DNA of 64,000 nt from Gammaproteobacteria bacterium (GTDB taxonomy: Bacteria; Pseudomonadota; Gammaproteobacteria; Chromatiales; Chromatiaceae). How positions within the stretch are numbered: position 1 is the stretch's first letter; the number at the start of each line of letters is the position of its first letter. Where the stretch lies: positions 70,939 to 134,938 of the forward strand of contig JAGRGY010000013.1 of the NCBI GenBank assembly GCA_020445255.1, given 5' to 3'. Position numbers and translations under genes: made by a program. The notes under the pieces are model-generated. The model worked only from the letters and a program-made list of their open reading frames with translations, did no database searches and was not told the DNA's origin. This document shows, piece by piece, positions 1-8,098 of this stretch.

Positions 1-17
1 CGATGCAACCGTCCGGC

Positions 18-44
18 AAGAAAAAGCCCGGCAACGCCGGGCTT
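18..44 (-). terminator. Rho-independent terminator of the di-haem cytochrome gene
   Basis: A perfect 9-bp stem (24-32 with 36-44) around a 3-base loop is followed on the minus strand by a T-rich run. It lies about 30 bases past the stop codon of the minus-strand cytochrome gene, as expected for an intrinsic terminator. Confidence 0.85.
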
Positions 45-74
45 GCTGGAATCCGGCCGCGTGGATCGTCGCGG

Positions 75-965
75 CTACTGCCCCTGACTGACGATGTAGG
101 CCACAGCCGCCTCGATGTCGCCGTCGGCCAGGTCCATGCGCCCGCCCTTGGGCGGCATCGCGTTCTTGCCGTTCAACGCACTGTGCACCAGCGTTTCCAT
201 TCCCTGGGCGATGCGCGGCCCCCACGCGGCCTTGTCGCCCAGCTTCGGCGCACCGGCCGCGCCGGTCGTGTGACAGACGAAACAGGCCGCGTCGTATACC
301 GATTTGCCATGCGCGACGTCGGGGCCGGCGCTCGCGGTGGAAGACGCTTCCGGTGCCGCGGCGCCCGGCATCACGGCGGCCGCGACCTGCTTGGCCGCGC
401 TGACGGCGTTGTCCGCCATCTGTTTGACCGCCTCGACCGGGCCGGCCGGTTCGGCTGCGGCTGCGGCCGCAGGCGCGGCCGATGCCGCGGCGGCAACGTC
501 CACACCGCTCTTGTCGAGCATGTGTTCGATCGCGGCCTTGATCTCGCCGTCACTGACCATGGCCCCACCCTTTGGCGGCATGCCGCCCTTGCCGGCGATC
601 GCACTCGCGGTCAGTCCGTCGATGCCACCGGCAGCGGCCAGGCGCTGCTGCCAGGCGGCACCGTCGCCGATCTTCGGCGCGCCCAGAACACCCGCGCCGT
701 GGCAGGCATTGCACGCCGAGGCAACGATTTCCGCGCCACTCTTCGGCGCGGCCGGAGCGGCATTGGCGACGGCGACATTGACCGAGCCGACCGGCTTGAT
801 GCGTTCGGCCACGATGGCGCGCAGGCGGGGATCCGGGCCGCGTGCCTCCTCGACCGAACCGGTAATGAGGTGAGCCAGGATGAAAATGATGACGGTAAAG
901 GCCACGAGGGAGCCGAGAATCATCAGGAACATGCGCAGAAAGGCACTGTCGTTATGTGCAGACAC
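75..965 (-). CDS. Membrane-anchored di-haem cytochrome c (cytochrome c5-like)
   Basis: This 296-residue protein has one N-terminal membrane segment (about residues 12-35) and two class I cytochrome c domains with haem motifs CNACH (85-89) and CFVCH (228-232). Each domain carries a MPPKGG motif whose Met probably provides the axial ligand, as in cytochrome c5. The domains are joined by a long Ala/Pro-rich linker (about 155-215), probably a flexible tether in the periplasm. It would carry electrons between membrane complexes and would need the Ccm system encoded just downstream. The GTG start is chosen because AGGAG lies 8 bases upstream. The redox partner cannot be told from the sequence. Confidence 0.9.
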   Translation of the reverse strand: MSAHNDSAFLRMFLMILGSLVAFTVIIFILAHLITGSVEEARGPDPRLRAIVAERIKPVGSVNVAVANAAPAAPKSGAEIVASACNACHGAGVLGAPKIGDGAAWQQRLAAAGGIDGLTASAIAGKGGMPPKGGAMVSDGEIKAAIEHMLDKSGVDVAAAASAAPAAAAAAEPAGPVEAVKQMADNAVSAAKQVAAAVMPGAAAPEASSTASAGPDVAHGKSVYDAACFVCHTTGAAGAPKLGDKAAWGPRIAQGMETLVHSALNGKNAMPPKGGRMDLADGDIEAAVAYIVSQGQ

Positions 966-1314
966 GGTCGTCGCTCCTAGGATTTACAACGTACGGGCGG
1001 GCGTGGCCCAAAAAATGCGGGCTGCAGTATAGCGGTTCGGCCCGGTCGGCGGTACTCCGGGGCCAGGCCGGTGGCCGGTTTCCCGAACAACGTGCCGCTC
1101 GGCACCGCCCCAAACACTTACGCCGAGGCACGCGATTGAGGGCCGGCCGGCGTTACCACGAACGGGCGAAAGACGGCTGCACGCCATGGAGGCGGCGGAC
1201 GAAAGGAATGCCACTGGCGTCCGCTCTGAATCGAGCGGCCATCAGCACGGGATCGCGCATCGCTTTGGCGCGCGGGTGGCGTTTCAGGTGTCGCGATTTG
1301 TGTGGAACACGACG
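966..1314. other. Intergenic region between cytochrome gene and regulator
   Basis: About 350 bases hold no convincing gene. The part next to 965 carries the Shine-Dalgarno of the cytochrome gene and presumably its promoter. Small open frames here have no ribosome site and no recognisable product. Confidence 0.5.
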
Positions 1315-2094
1315 CTAACGTACGAAACTGCGCCGGTATTCGCCGAGTTCGACCAGTCCCTCCAGGTCCCTGACCTCGATCTTCTGACGTTCCCAGACGA
1401 CCAAGCCGTGCTCGCGCAGCTTGCGCAGGACCCGGTTGGTGTGCACCGGCGTCAGGCCGGTCAACTCACCGAGCATCTCCTGGGTCATCGGGAACGGCAT
1501 CACGCGTCCGTTCTCCGAGATTGCAGCCAGGGGCTCGAGCCGGTGGTAGAGATCGGCAAGGGCGTGGGCGATACGCTGTTCGGCCGACTTGCGCCCCAGT
1601 CCCAGCACGTTCGATTCGCACGACGACAGGTAGCGCGAGTGGATCGCCGTGATCTGGCGCGCGATGTCCGGCTGGGCGTCGATCATCGTGTGGAGGTCGT
1701 CCTGACGGAATCCACACACCACGACATCGGTGATCGCCAGGGCACCGTGGCTGTAGGTGGAATCTCCGGTCGGTGCGTAACCGACGAAATCGCCCGGCAG
1801 CGCAACGCGCAGGCCCTGGCGACTGCCGTCCGAATGGGTACGAAACAGCAGCAGCCAACCGGAGAACAGCGTGTAGGCCATCAGCGCCGGCGCGTCCTCC
1901 ACGTAGAGCGTGTGGCGGGCACGCAGCTCGTACTGGGCGGTACGGCGCGACTGCGCATCGTGCAGATAGTCTTCCGCGACGACCTGAAATAGCGCCCGCT
2001 GCCGAATCGGGCAGTCGACACATCGCATCTGCTGCTGGCGTACTTCTGTCACTTTATGCCGCTGCACCTCTGACCGCCGGTAGTGTGTCCGCAT
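1315..2094 (-). CDS. Crp/Fnr-family transcriptional regulator
   Basis: This 259-residue protein combines an N-terminal cyclic-nucleotide-binding-type sensor fold with a C-terminal winged helix (recognition region around LGELTGLTPVHTNRVLRKL). The N-terminal CVDC motif recalls the start of an Fnr cysteine cluster, but a full set of four Fe-S cysteines in the Fnr pattern is not seen, and the recognition helix lacks the ExxSR of true Fnr. Oxygen sensing therefore cannot be assumed. It is divergent from ccmA, so it may control cytochrome maturation or itself; that is an inference from position. The start at 2094 has no clear ribosome site, and a start at 2028 (just before the CxxC) is possible. 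Confidence 0.85.
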   Translation of the reverse strand: MRTHYRRSEVQRHKVTEVRQQQMRCVDCPIRQRALFQVVAEDYLHDAQSRRTAQYELRARHTLYVEDAPALMAYTLFSGWLLLFRTHSDGSRQGLRVALPGDFVGYAPTGDSTYSHGALAITDVVVCGFRQDDLHTMIDAQPDIARQITAIHSRYLSSCESNVLGLGRKSAEQRIAHALADLYHRLEPLAAISENGRVMPFPMTQEMLGELTGLTPVHTNRVLRKLREHGLVVWERQKIEVRDLEGLVELGEYRRSFVR

Positions 2095-2111
2095 GTTAAG
2101 TAATAGTTAAG
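2095..2111. promoter_or_regulatory. Direct repeat GTTAAG-N5-GTTAAG in the regulator/ccmA divergent region
   Basis: GTTAAG occurs at 2095-2100 and again at 2106-2111, separated by TAATA, giving also a TTAA-N7-TTAA symmetry. It touches the start codon of the Crp/Fnr-type gene and is an AT-rich island in GC-rich DNA. It could be an autoregulatory operator; no consensus was matched. Confidence 0.3.
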
Positions 2112-2212
2112 GATAAGCCACATTTGGTGCGCTTGGCATCACCCCGCCCCAGGGGACGCAGCATCGACGTCATCGTGTAGACTGGCGCATTCCCGTTACC
2201 GTCACCCACCCG

Positions 2213-2863
2213 ATGAGCACTGGCACCGCCGCGCCCGCACTCCAGATCGATACCCTCAGCTGCGCGCGTGGCGACCGCGTGCTGTTCCGCGACCTGAGTT
2301 TCGCGATCGCGGGCGGTGAGCTGCTGCACCTCAAGGGGCGGAACGGCAGCGGCAAGACGACGCTGCTGCGTGCCCTGGCCGGGCTGTTGCTGCCGGAGAG
2401 CGGCGAGATCCGCTGGCAGGGCGAGAACATCCGCGCTCTGCGTGAGGAGTATGCCCGCCACCTGCTGTACCTCGGCCACCTCAACGGCATCAAGGGAGAC
2501 CTGACCGCGGTCGAGAACCTGCGCATCGCGGCGGTTTTGGACGGCTTCGAGCTCGACGAGACGCGGGCATGGGCGGTGCTCGACGAGATCGGCCTGCGCG
2601 GCCACGAAGACCTGCCTACGAAGCATCTGTCGCAGGGCCAGAAACGCCGAGTGGCGCTGGCGCGCCTGCTCGCCAACCGCGCCAGCATCTGGATCCTCGA
2701 CGAACCGTTTACCGCGCTCGATGTGGCGGCCGTGCAGCTGCTGCAGGACGTCATTCACCGCCACGTCGCCGACGGCGGCATGGCAATCGTCACGACCCAC
2801 CAGGAGGTCGCGATGATCGGGGCGCATACGCGCACGATCGAGCTGGGGCGGCGCCATGTTTAA
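2213..2863 (+). CDS. ccmA: Haem exporter ATP-binding protein CcmA
   Basis: This is the 216-residue ATPase of the CcmABCD complex, which drives release of holo-CcmE during cytochrome c biogenesis (System I). It shows Walker A (GRNGSGKTT), the ABC signature (LSQGQKRR) and Walker B (IWILDEPFTALD), and has the family's usual length. It opens the ccm operon, and its end overlaps the start of ccmB by 8 bases, which suggests coupled translation. It acts on the cytoplasmic face of the inner membrane. Confidence 0.97.
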   Translation: MSTGTAAPALQIDTLSCARGDRVLFRDLSFAIAGGELLHLKGRNGSGKTTLLRALAGLLLPESGEIRWQGENIRALREEYARHLLYLGHLNGIKGDLTAVENLRIAAVLDGFELDETRAWAVLDEIGLRGHEDLPTKHLSQGQKRRVALARLLANRASIWILDEPFTALDVAAVQLLQDVIHRHVADGGMAIVTTHQEVAMIGAHTRTIELGRRHV

Positions 2864-3524
2864 ACCGCTGTTCTGGGTGATCCGGCGCGACCTGACGATC
2901 GCGATGCGGCGGCGTTCGGACGTTTTCACGACGCTGATCTTCTTCGTCATCGTCGTCAGCCTGTTCCCACTCGGCATTGGTCCCGAGCCCAACACGCTGC
3001 GTCAGATCGCCCCCGGCATCGTCTGGGTCGGCGCGTTGCTGGCGTCGATGCTCGCGCTCGAGCAGATCTTCTCCGCCGACCACCGCGACGGTACGCTGGA
3101 ACAGATGCTGCTGACGCCGCAGCCGGTATCGGTGCTGGTGGTCGGCAAGGTACTGGCGCACTGGCTGGTCAGTGGTGTGCCGCTGGTCGTCATGGCGCCG
3201 ATCCTCGGCCTGCAGTACGACCTGTCGGTCGACGTGCAGCTGATCCTGGTGGCCTCGCTGTTGCTCGGCACGCCGGCACTGAGCCTGATCGGCGCGATCG
3301 GCGCGGCGCTGACGCTGGGGTTGCGATCCGGTGGCGTCCTGCTGGCCCTTTTGGTGCTGCCATTGTATATACCCGTGCTGATCTTCGGCGCCGGGGCCGT
3401 CGAGGCGACCGCGTCCGGTCTCGGCGGACAGGCCCACCTGTCGATGCTCGCTGCGATCCTGGTCGGCAGCATGGTGCTGGCGCCGCTCGCCACCGCAGCG
3501 GCACTGCGGGTCGCCGAAGACTGA
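2856..3524 (+). CDS. ccmB: Haem exporter permease CcmB
   Basis: This 222-residue polytopic inner-membrane protein has about six hydrophobic segments and the usual length of CcmB. It pairs with CcmA as the membrane half of the transporter-like complex that frees haem-loaded CcmE. The start overlaps ccmA. Downstream, a 210-base gap with a strong hairpin separates it from ccmC, which is unusual because the remaining ccm genes overlap or nearly touch. Confidence 0.96.
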   Translation: MFKPLFWVIRRDLTIAMRRRSDVFTTLIFFVIVVSLFPLGIGPEPNTLRQIAPGIVWVGALLASMLALEQIFSADHRDGTLEQMLLTPQPVSVLVVGKVLAHWLVSGVPLVVMAPILGLQYDLSVDVQLILVASLLLGTPALSLIGAIGAALTLGLRSGGVLLALLVLPLYIPVLIFGAGAVEATASGLGGQAHLSMLAAILVGSMVLAPLATAAALRVAED

Positions 3525-3540
3525 ATTTCGGGCGCGTGGG

Positions 3541-3564
3541 AAAACACGGAAACTTCCGTGTTTT
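3541..3564. terminator. Hairpin between ccmB and ccmC
   Basis: A perfect 11-bp inverted repeat (3541-3551 with 3554-3564) ends in TTTT on the plus strand. It sits 17 bases past the ccmB stop. It may be a partial terminator or RNA-stabilising hairpin that divides ccmAB from ccmC-I; the T run is short and lies within the stem. Confidence 0.5.
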
Positions 3565-3733
3565 GCGTCTGTCTTGGTATATCGGTAACCTCAGCCGCCC
3601 GTCGCAAAAATCCGCCCCAGGTCAAGGAAATGGGGACGCAGGCCCGCAAAATGAGCGGGTTGAGAATACAAAACGGGCCCGGTGATTTCGGTCACGGCGC
3701 CGGACGACAAAAATAGACAGACTCCGAGGCACG

Positions 3734-4483
3734 ATGTCTTCCAGACTTATCAACTGGTTCAAGTTCTCATCACCGGCCAGTTTCTACCCCTTGGCCCGCA
3801 AGATATCTGTCGTTTCGACGGTGATTGCAGTGGTGCTGATCGTGATCGGCCTGTACATGAGCTTCTTCGTCGCGCCGACCGACTACAAGCAGGGCGAGGG
3901 CTACCGCATCATCTTCGTCCACGTGCCGGCGTCCTGGATGTCGATGTTCATCTACGTGGTCATGGCCGGCTGGGCGGCGCTCGGGCTGGTGTTCAACACC
4001 CGCCTGTCGGCGATGATGGCGCAGGCCCTGGCGCCGACCGGCGCGATGTTCGCGTTCATCTCGCTGTGGACCGGGTCTTTCTGGGGCAAACCGATGTGGG
4101 GCACCTGGTGGGTGTGGGACGCGCGCATCACGTCCGAGCTGATCCTGCTGTTCCTGTACCTCGGTTACATGGCGTTGCGCGCGGCGATCGACGACCCGCG
4201 CCGTGGCGACCGCGCCAGCGGGATCCTGCTGCTGGTAGGCGTCGTCAACGTGCCGATCATTTACTACTCGGTGAAGTGGTGGAACACCCTGCACCAGGGT
4301 TCGACGATCAAGATGAACAACCAGACCACGATGGACGAGACCATGCTGATCACGATGCTGATCATGACGCTGGGTTTCTGGGCCTACGCGATCGCTGTCG
4401 CGATGGCGCGCGTGCGCACGGTGATCCTGGAGCGTGAGCGTTCGTCCACCTGGGTACGCGGACTGACCGCGGCGGAGATCTGA
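3734..4483 (+). CDS. ccmC: Haem handling protein CcmC
   Basis: This 249-residue inner-membrane protein presents haem to CcmE at the periplasmic face. It has six predicted membrane segments, and the tryptophan-rich WWD-type motif is visible (WGTWWVWDARITSELIL). The start follows a GAGG ribosome site. It is followed one base later by ccmD. Length and motif agree with CcmC, and the region just upstream may carry a promoter because of the gap after ccmB. Confidence 0.97.
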   Translation: MSSRLINWFKFSSPASFYPLARKISVVSTVIAVVLIVIGLYMSFFVAPTDYKQGEGYRIIFVHVPASWMSMFIYVVMAGWAALGLVFNTRLSAMMAQALAPTGAMFAFISLWTGSFWGKPMWGTWWVWDARITSELILLFLYLGYMALRAAIDDPRRGDRASGILLLVGVVNVPIIYYSVKWWNTLHQGSTIKMNNQTTMDETMLITMLIMTLGFWAYAIAVAMARVRTVILERERSSTWVRGLTAAEI

Positions 4484-4484
4484 C

Positions 4485-4652
4485 ATGGCCGAATTCTTCC
4501 ACATGGGCGGCTACGGGCTCTACGTCTGGGGCTCGTTCGGCGTCACGGCGCTGTGCATGATCGCCGAACCGCTGCTGTTGCGCGGCCGTTCGGCATCGAT
4601 CCGGAAACGCATCGCGCGCATCGCACGTCTCGACCAGGAGGCACAATCATGA
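4485..4652 (+). CDS. ccmD: Haem exporter small subunit CcmD
   Basis: This 55-residue protein begins at the ATG one base after ccmC and ends in a TGA that overlaps the ATG of ccmE (ATGA). It has a short N-terminus (MAEFFHMGGYGLYVWGSFG), one membrane helix and a basic, Arg-rich tail, exactly the plan of CcmD. It stabilises the CcmABC-CcmE complex and helps release of holo-CcmE. Confidence 0.92.
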   Translation: MAEFFHMGGYGLYVWGSFGVTALCMIAEPLLLRGRSASIRKRIARIARLDQEAQS

Positions 4653-5119
4653 AAGCCCGACACAAGCGCCTCGGTATCGTCGTCGTCGGCCTGGCCGCGC
4701 TGGCCGCCGTCGCAGCGCTGGTGCTGAACGCATTCGAAGGCAACCTGTCGTACTTCTTCTCACCGACCGACGTCGCCGACGGCAAGGCCCCTTCCAATCA
4801 CATATTCCGCCTCGGCGGGCTGGTGGAAAAGGGCAGCGTCACGCGCCGCGAAGGCGACCTCACCGTCAATTTCGTCGTCACCGACATGGCAAAGAGCATC
4901 CAGGTCGCCTACAGCGGCATCCTGCCGGACCTGTTCGCCGAAGGGCAGGGGGTGATCGCACAGGGAAAGATGGGGCCGGACAACGTGTTCATCGCCGAGG
5001 AGGTGCTGGCCAAGCATGACGAGAACTACATGCCGCCCGAGGTCGCCGAATCGCTGAAGAAGACCGGCAAGATGGGTGAGCCGCATCCCGGCAACCAGAA
5101 TGGGGGCAAGCCGCTGTGA
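4649..5119 (+). CDS. ccmE: Cytochrome c maturation haem chaperone CcmE
   Basis: This 156-residue periplasmic haem chaperone has an N-terminal membrane anchor (about residues 9-27) and an OB-fold domain. The haem-binding HxxxY motif is visible as HDENY near the C-terminus, followed by a flexible tail. The ATG at 4649 overlaps the ccmD stop and is preferred over longer in-frame starts inside ccmD because the protein then has the usual anchor at its N-terminus. It hands haem to CcmF. Confidence 0.96.
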   Translation: MKARHKRLGIVVVGLAALAAVAALVLNAFEGNLSYFFSPTDVADGKAPSNHIFRLGGLVEKGSVTRREGDLTVNFVVTDMAKSIQVAYSGILPDLFAEGQGVIAQGKMGPDNVFIAEEVLAKHDENYMPPEVAESLKKTGKMGEPHPGNQNGGKPL

Positions 5120-7083
5120 TACCTGAACTCGGTCAGATCTCGCTGTTGATCGCGCTGGCGCTGTCGGTCATCCAGGCAGTCTTCCCGCTGCTCGGCGCCC
5201 AGCGCGGCGTCACCCGCTGGATGCTGCTGGCCTACCCGGCCGCACGTCTGCAGCTGCTGTTCATCTTTATCTCGTTCGCATTGCTCACGTACAGCTTCCT
5301 GACCCACGATTTCAGCGTGTCGTACGTGTGGCAGAACTCGAACACCAGCCTGCCGACGCAGTACCTGTTCTCGGCCGTGTGGGGTGGCCACGAAGGGTCG
5401 CTGCTGCTGTGGGCGCTGGTGCTGTCGATCTGGACCACGGCGGTCACGCTGTTCAGCCGCAGCATCCCGCTGGTCGTGATCTCGCGCGTGATCGGCGTGC
5501 TCGGCCTGGTCGCGGTCGGCTTCCTGCTGTTCCTGTTGCTGACCTCGAACCCGTTCGACCGTCTGCCGATGCCGCCCGACAACGTCGGCCGCGACCTCAA
5601 CCCGCTGCTGCAGGATTTCGGCCTGATCATCCATCCGCCGATGCTGTACATGGGCTACGTCGGTTTCTCGGTTCCGTTCGCATTCGCGATCGCCGCGATG
5701 CTGGGCGGGCGCCTCGACGCGGCCTGGGCACGCTGGTCGCGCCCTTGGACCAACCTTGCCTGGCTGTGCCTGAGCATCGGCATCACGCTCGGCAGCTGGT
5801 GGGCCTACTATGAACTCGGCTGGGGCGGCTGGTGGTTCTGGGACCCGGTCGAGAATGCCTCGTTCATGCCCTGGCTGGTGGGTACGGCACTGATGCATTC
5901 GCTTGCGGTCACCGAGAAACGTGGCGCATTCAAAGCCTGGACCGTATTGCTGGCGATCTTCACCTTCTCACTGAGCCTGCTCGGAACCTTCCTGGTTCGT
6001 TCGGGCGTGCTGACGTCGGTGCATGCGTTCGCCTCCGATCCCGAACGCGGCGTTTTCATCCTGATGTTCCTGATGGCCGTCGTCGGCGGCTCGCTGACGC
6101 TGTATGCGGTGCGCGCCAATCAGGTCAAGAGTTCGGTGCGCTTCGAACTGATCTCGCGTGAGACCGGTTTGCTGCTGAACAACGTGCTGCTGGTCGTCGC
6201 GGCCGCCAGCATCCTGCTGGGCACGCTGTACCCGCTGGCGGTCGACGCGCTCGACCTCGGCAAGATCTCGGTCGGCCCGCCCTACTTCAACTCGGTGTTC
6301 ATACCGCTGACCGCGCCACTGGCGGTACTGGTCGGCATCGGCGCGATCGCACGCTGGAAACGCGACACCTTCGCGCACCTGTGGCCCCGGCTGCGCATCG
6401 CGGCGATCCTGGCTCTCGTGCTCGGTATCGCGGCCGCCGTCGTCCTGGCGCCCTACTTCGTCTGGCAGGCCGCACTCGGCATCGTGCTCGCGCTGTGGGT
6501 GGTCGGATCGACGCTGGTCGCGATCCGCGAACGTCTGCAGCCGCACGGCAACTGGCGTCAGATACCGCGCGGTTTCTGGGGCATGGTGCTGGGCCACTTC
6601 GGCATCGCCGTGTTCATCGTCGGCGTCACGCTGACCTCGATCTACTCGACCGAGAAGGACGTGCGCCTGGTGCCGGGCGAGACCTACGAGATGGGTGGAT
6701 ACAGCTTCGAGTTCCGTGGCGTCGAAGAGACCAAGGGCCCCAACTACACCGCCTACCGCGGGCACATCGTCGCGACACGCGACGGTGATCCGGTCGCCGA
6801 CATGCATCCGGAAAAGCGCATCTACCTGGTCCAGACCATGCCCATGACCGAGGCCGCCATCGATCCCGGCCTGACCCGTGACCTGTTCGTCGCCCTCGGC
6901 GAGGACCTCGGCAAGGGCGCCTGGAGCCTGCGCATCTATCACAAGCCGTTCGTGCGCTGGCTGTGGATGGCCGGCGTGTTGATGGCACTGGGCGGCGGAC
7001 TGGCCGCGACCGACCGACGCTATCGCACACTGGCCAGACGCGCGCAGGCGGTCCGATCGGGCGCCGCCGGGGCCAGGGCATGA
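5116..7083 (+). CDS. ccmF: Cytochrome c haem lyase subunit CcmF
   Basis: This 655-residue polytopic membrane protein attaches haem to apocytochromes with CcmH. The haem-handling WWD motif is present (GWGGWWFWDPVENASFMPW), as is the WGGHEGSLLLW segment typical of CcmF, and the length matches the family. It begins with GTG overlapping the ccmE stop and ends overlapping the ATG of ccmG, so it is translationally coupled on both sides. Confidence 0.97.
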   Translation: MIPELGQISLLIALALSVIQAVFPLLGAQRGVTRWMLLAYPAARLQLLFIFISFALLTYSFLTHDFSVSYVWQNSNTSLPTQYLFSAVWGGHEGSLLLWALVLSIWTTAVTLFSRSIPLVVISRVIGVLGLVAVGFLLFLLLTSNPFDRLPMPPDNVGRDLNPLLQDFGLIIHPPMLYMGYVGFSVPFAFAIAAMLGGRLDAAWARWSRPWTNLAWLCLSIGITLGSWWAYYELGWGGWWFWDPVENASFMPWLVGTALMHSLAVTEKRGAFKAWTVLLAIFTFSLSLLGTFLVRSGVLTSVHAFASDPERGVFILMFLMAVVGGSLTLYAVRANQVKSSVRFELISRETGLLLNNVLLVVAAASILLGTLYPLAVDALDLGKISVGPPYFNSVFIPLTAPLAVLVGIGAIARWKRDTFAHLWPRLRIAAILALVLGIAAAVVLAPYFVWQAALGIVLALWVVGSTLVAIRERLQPHGNWRQIPRGFWGMVLGHFGIAVFIVGVTLTSIYSTEKDVRLVPGETYEMGGYSFEFRGVEETKGPNYTAYRGHIVATRDGDPVADMHPEKRIYLVQTMPMTEAAIDPGLTRDLFVALGEDLGKGAWSLRIYHKPFVRWLWMAGVLMALGGGLAATDRRYRTLARRAQAVRSGAAGARA

Positions 7084-7625
7084 CGCGGGCAGCCATTCCG
7101 CTTGCGATCTTTCTCGCGCTGGCCGGGTTGTTCTGGTACGTGCTCGGCAAGATGAACGAGGGCGAGTACAACCCGCGCGACGTGCCGACCCAGTTCATCG
7201 GCCGTCCCGCTCCGCCATTCTCGTTACCCGACCTGTTCGATCCGACCCGCCAGGTGACCTCGGCCGAGATGGCCGGCAGGGTCTGGCTGCTGAACGTCTG
7301 GGGCACCTGGTGCCCGGAATGCTGGAAGGAGCATGAATACCTGCTGCACCTGGCAAAGAACGAGAACGTCCCGATCATCGGCATCGACTGGCGCGACGAC
7401 GCCAACGAGGCCAAGGCGATGCTGGCGAGGCTCGGCAACCCGTTCCACCGCCTCGGATTCGACGCGCACAGCAACGCCGCAATCGACTGGGGCGTCTACG
7501 GTGCGCCGGAAACCTTCCTGATCGATGCCGAAGGCGTCGTGCGCGAGAAGCATACCGGCGCGCTGACACCCCAGGTCTGGAACAGCAAGTTCAAGCCCTA
7601 TTTTGCCAACGGAGGCGCCTCTTGA
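7080..7625 (+). CDS. ccmG: Thiol:disulfide oxidoreductase CcmG/DsbE
   Basis: This 181-residue membrane-tethered thioredoxin-fold protein keeps the apocytochrome CxxCH cysteines reduced before haem attachment. One N-terminal helix is followed by a TlpA/DsbE-type domain with active site WCPEC, preceded by the LLNVWGTW strand, and the cis-Pro region near GAPET. The ATG at 7080 overlaps the ccmF stop; the longer in-frame start inside ccmF is rejected. Confidence 0.96.
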   Translation: MTRAAIPLAIFLALAGLFWYVLGKMNEGEYNPRDVPTQFIGRPAPPFSLPDLFDPTRQVTSAEMAGRVWLLNVWGTWCPECWKEHEYLLHLAKNENVPIIGIDWRDDANEAKAMLARLGNPFHRLGFDAHSNAAIDWGVYGAPETFLIDAEGVVREKHTGALTPQVWNSKFKPYFANGGAS

Positions 7626-8098
7626 GCCGCACCCGATCCCTGTTTCTGGTAGTCGGCCTGCTGTGCAGCACGCTGGCGTTCGCGCGCGTCGAGGTGCACG
7701 AGTTCGACACCCCCGAACAGGAGGCGCGCTACAGCAAGCTGATCAAGGAACTGCGCTGTCTGGTGTGTCAGAACCAGAACATCGCCGATTCGAACGCCGA
7801 ACTCGCCGTCGACCTGCGCCGCAAGACCTACGAGATGGTGCGGCAGGACAAGTCCGAGGACGAGATCACCGGCTACATGGTCGAACGCTACGGCAAGTTC
7901 GTGCAGTACGATCCGCCGCTCGACCTCGAGACCGTGTTGCTGTGGAGCGGACCGTTCCTCATCCTGCTGATCGGCGTCACGTTGCTCATCCGTACCATCC
8001 AACGCCGGCGCAGCAATCCGACCGTCACGGTCGACGCCGACCGGCTCAAGGCGGCCGCGGCGCTGCTGGAAACCGAGCGCGACACGAGAAAGTCATGA
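7622..8098 (+). CDS. ccmH: Cytochrome c maturation protein CcmH (CcmL-type)
   Basis: This 158-residue protein has a signal peptide, a periplasmic three-helix domain with the redox motif LRCLVCQNQNIADSNA, and a C-terminal membrane helix. It reduces and holds the apocytochrome for CcmF. It starts with TTG overlapping the ccmG stop. It corresponds to the N-terminal half of the E. coli CcmH; the TPR half is the separate ccmI gene that follows. Confidence 0.95.
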   Translation: MSRTRSLFLVVGLLCSTLAFARVEVHEFDTPEQEARYSKLIKELRCLVCQNQNIADSNAELAVDLRRKTYEMVRQDKSEDEITGYMVERYGKFVQYDPPLDLETVLLWSGPFLILLIGVTLLIRTIQRRRSNPTVTVDADRLKAAAALLETERDTRKS

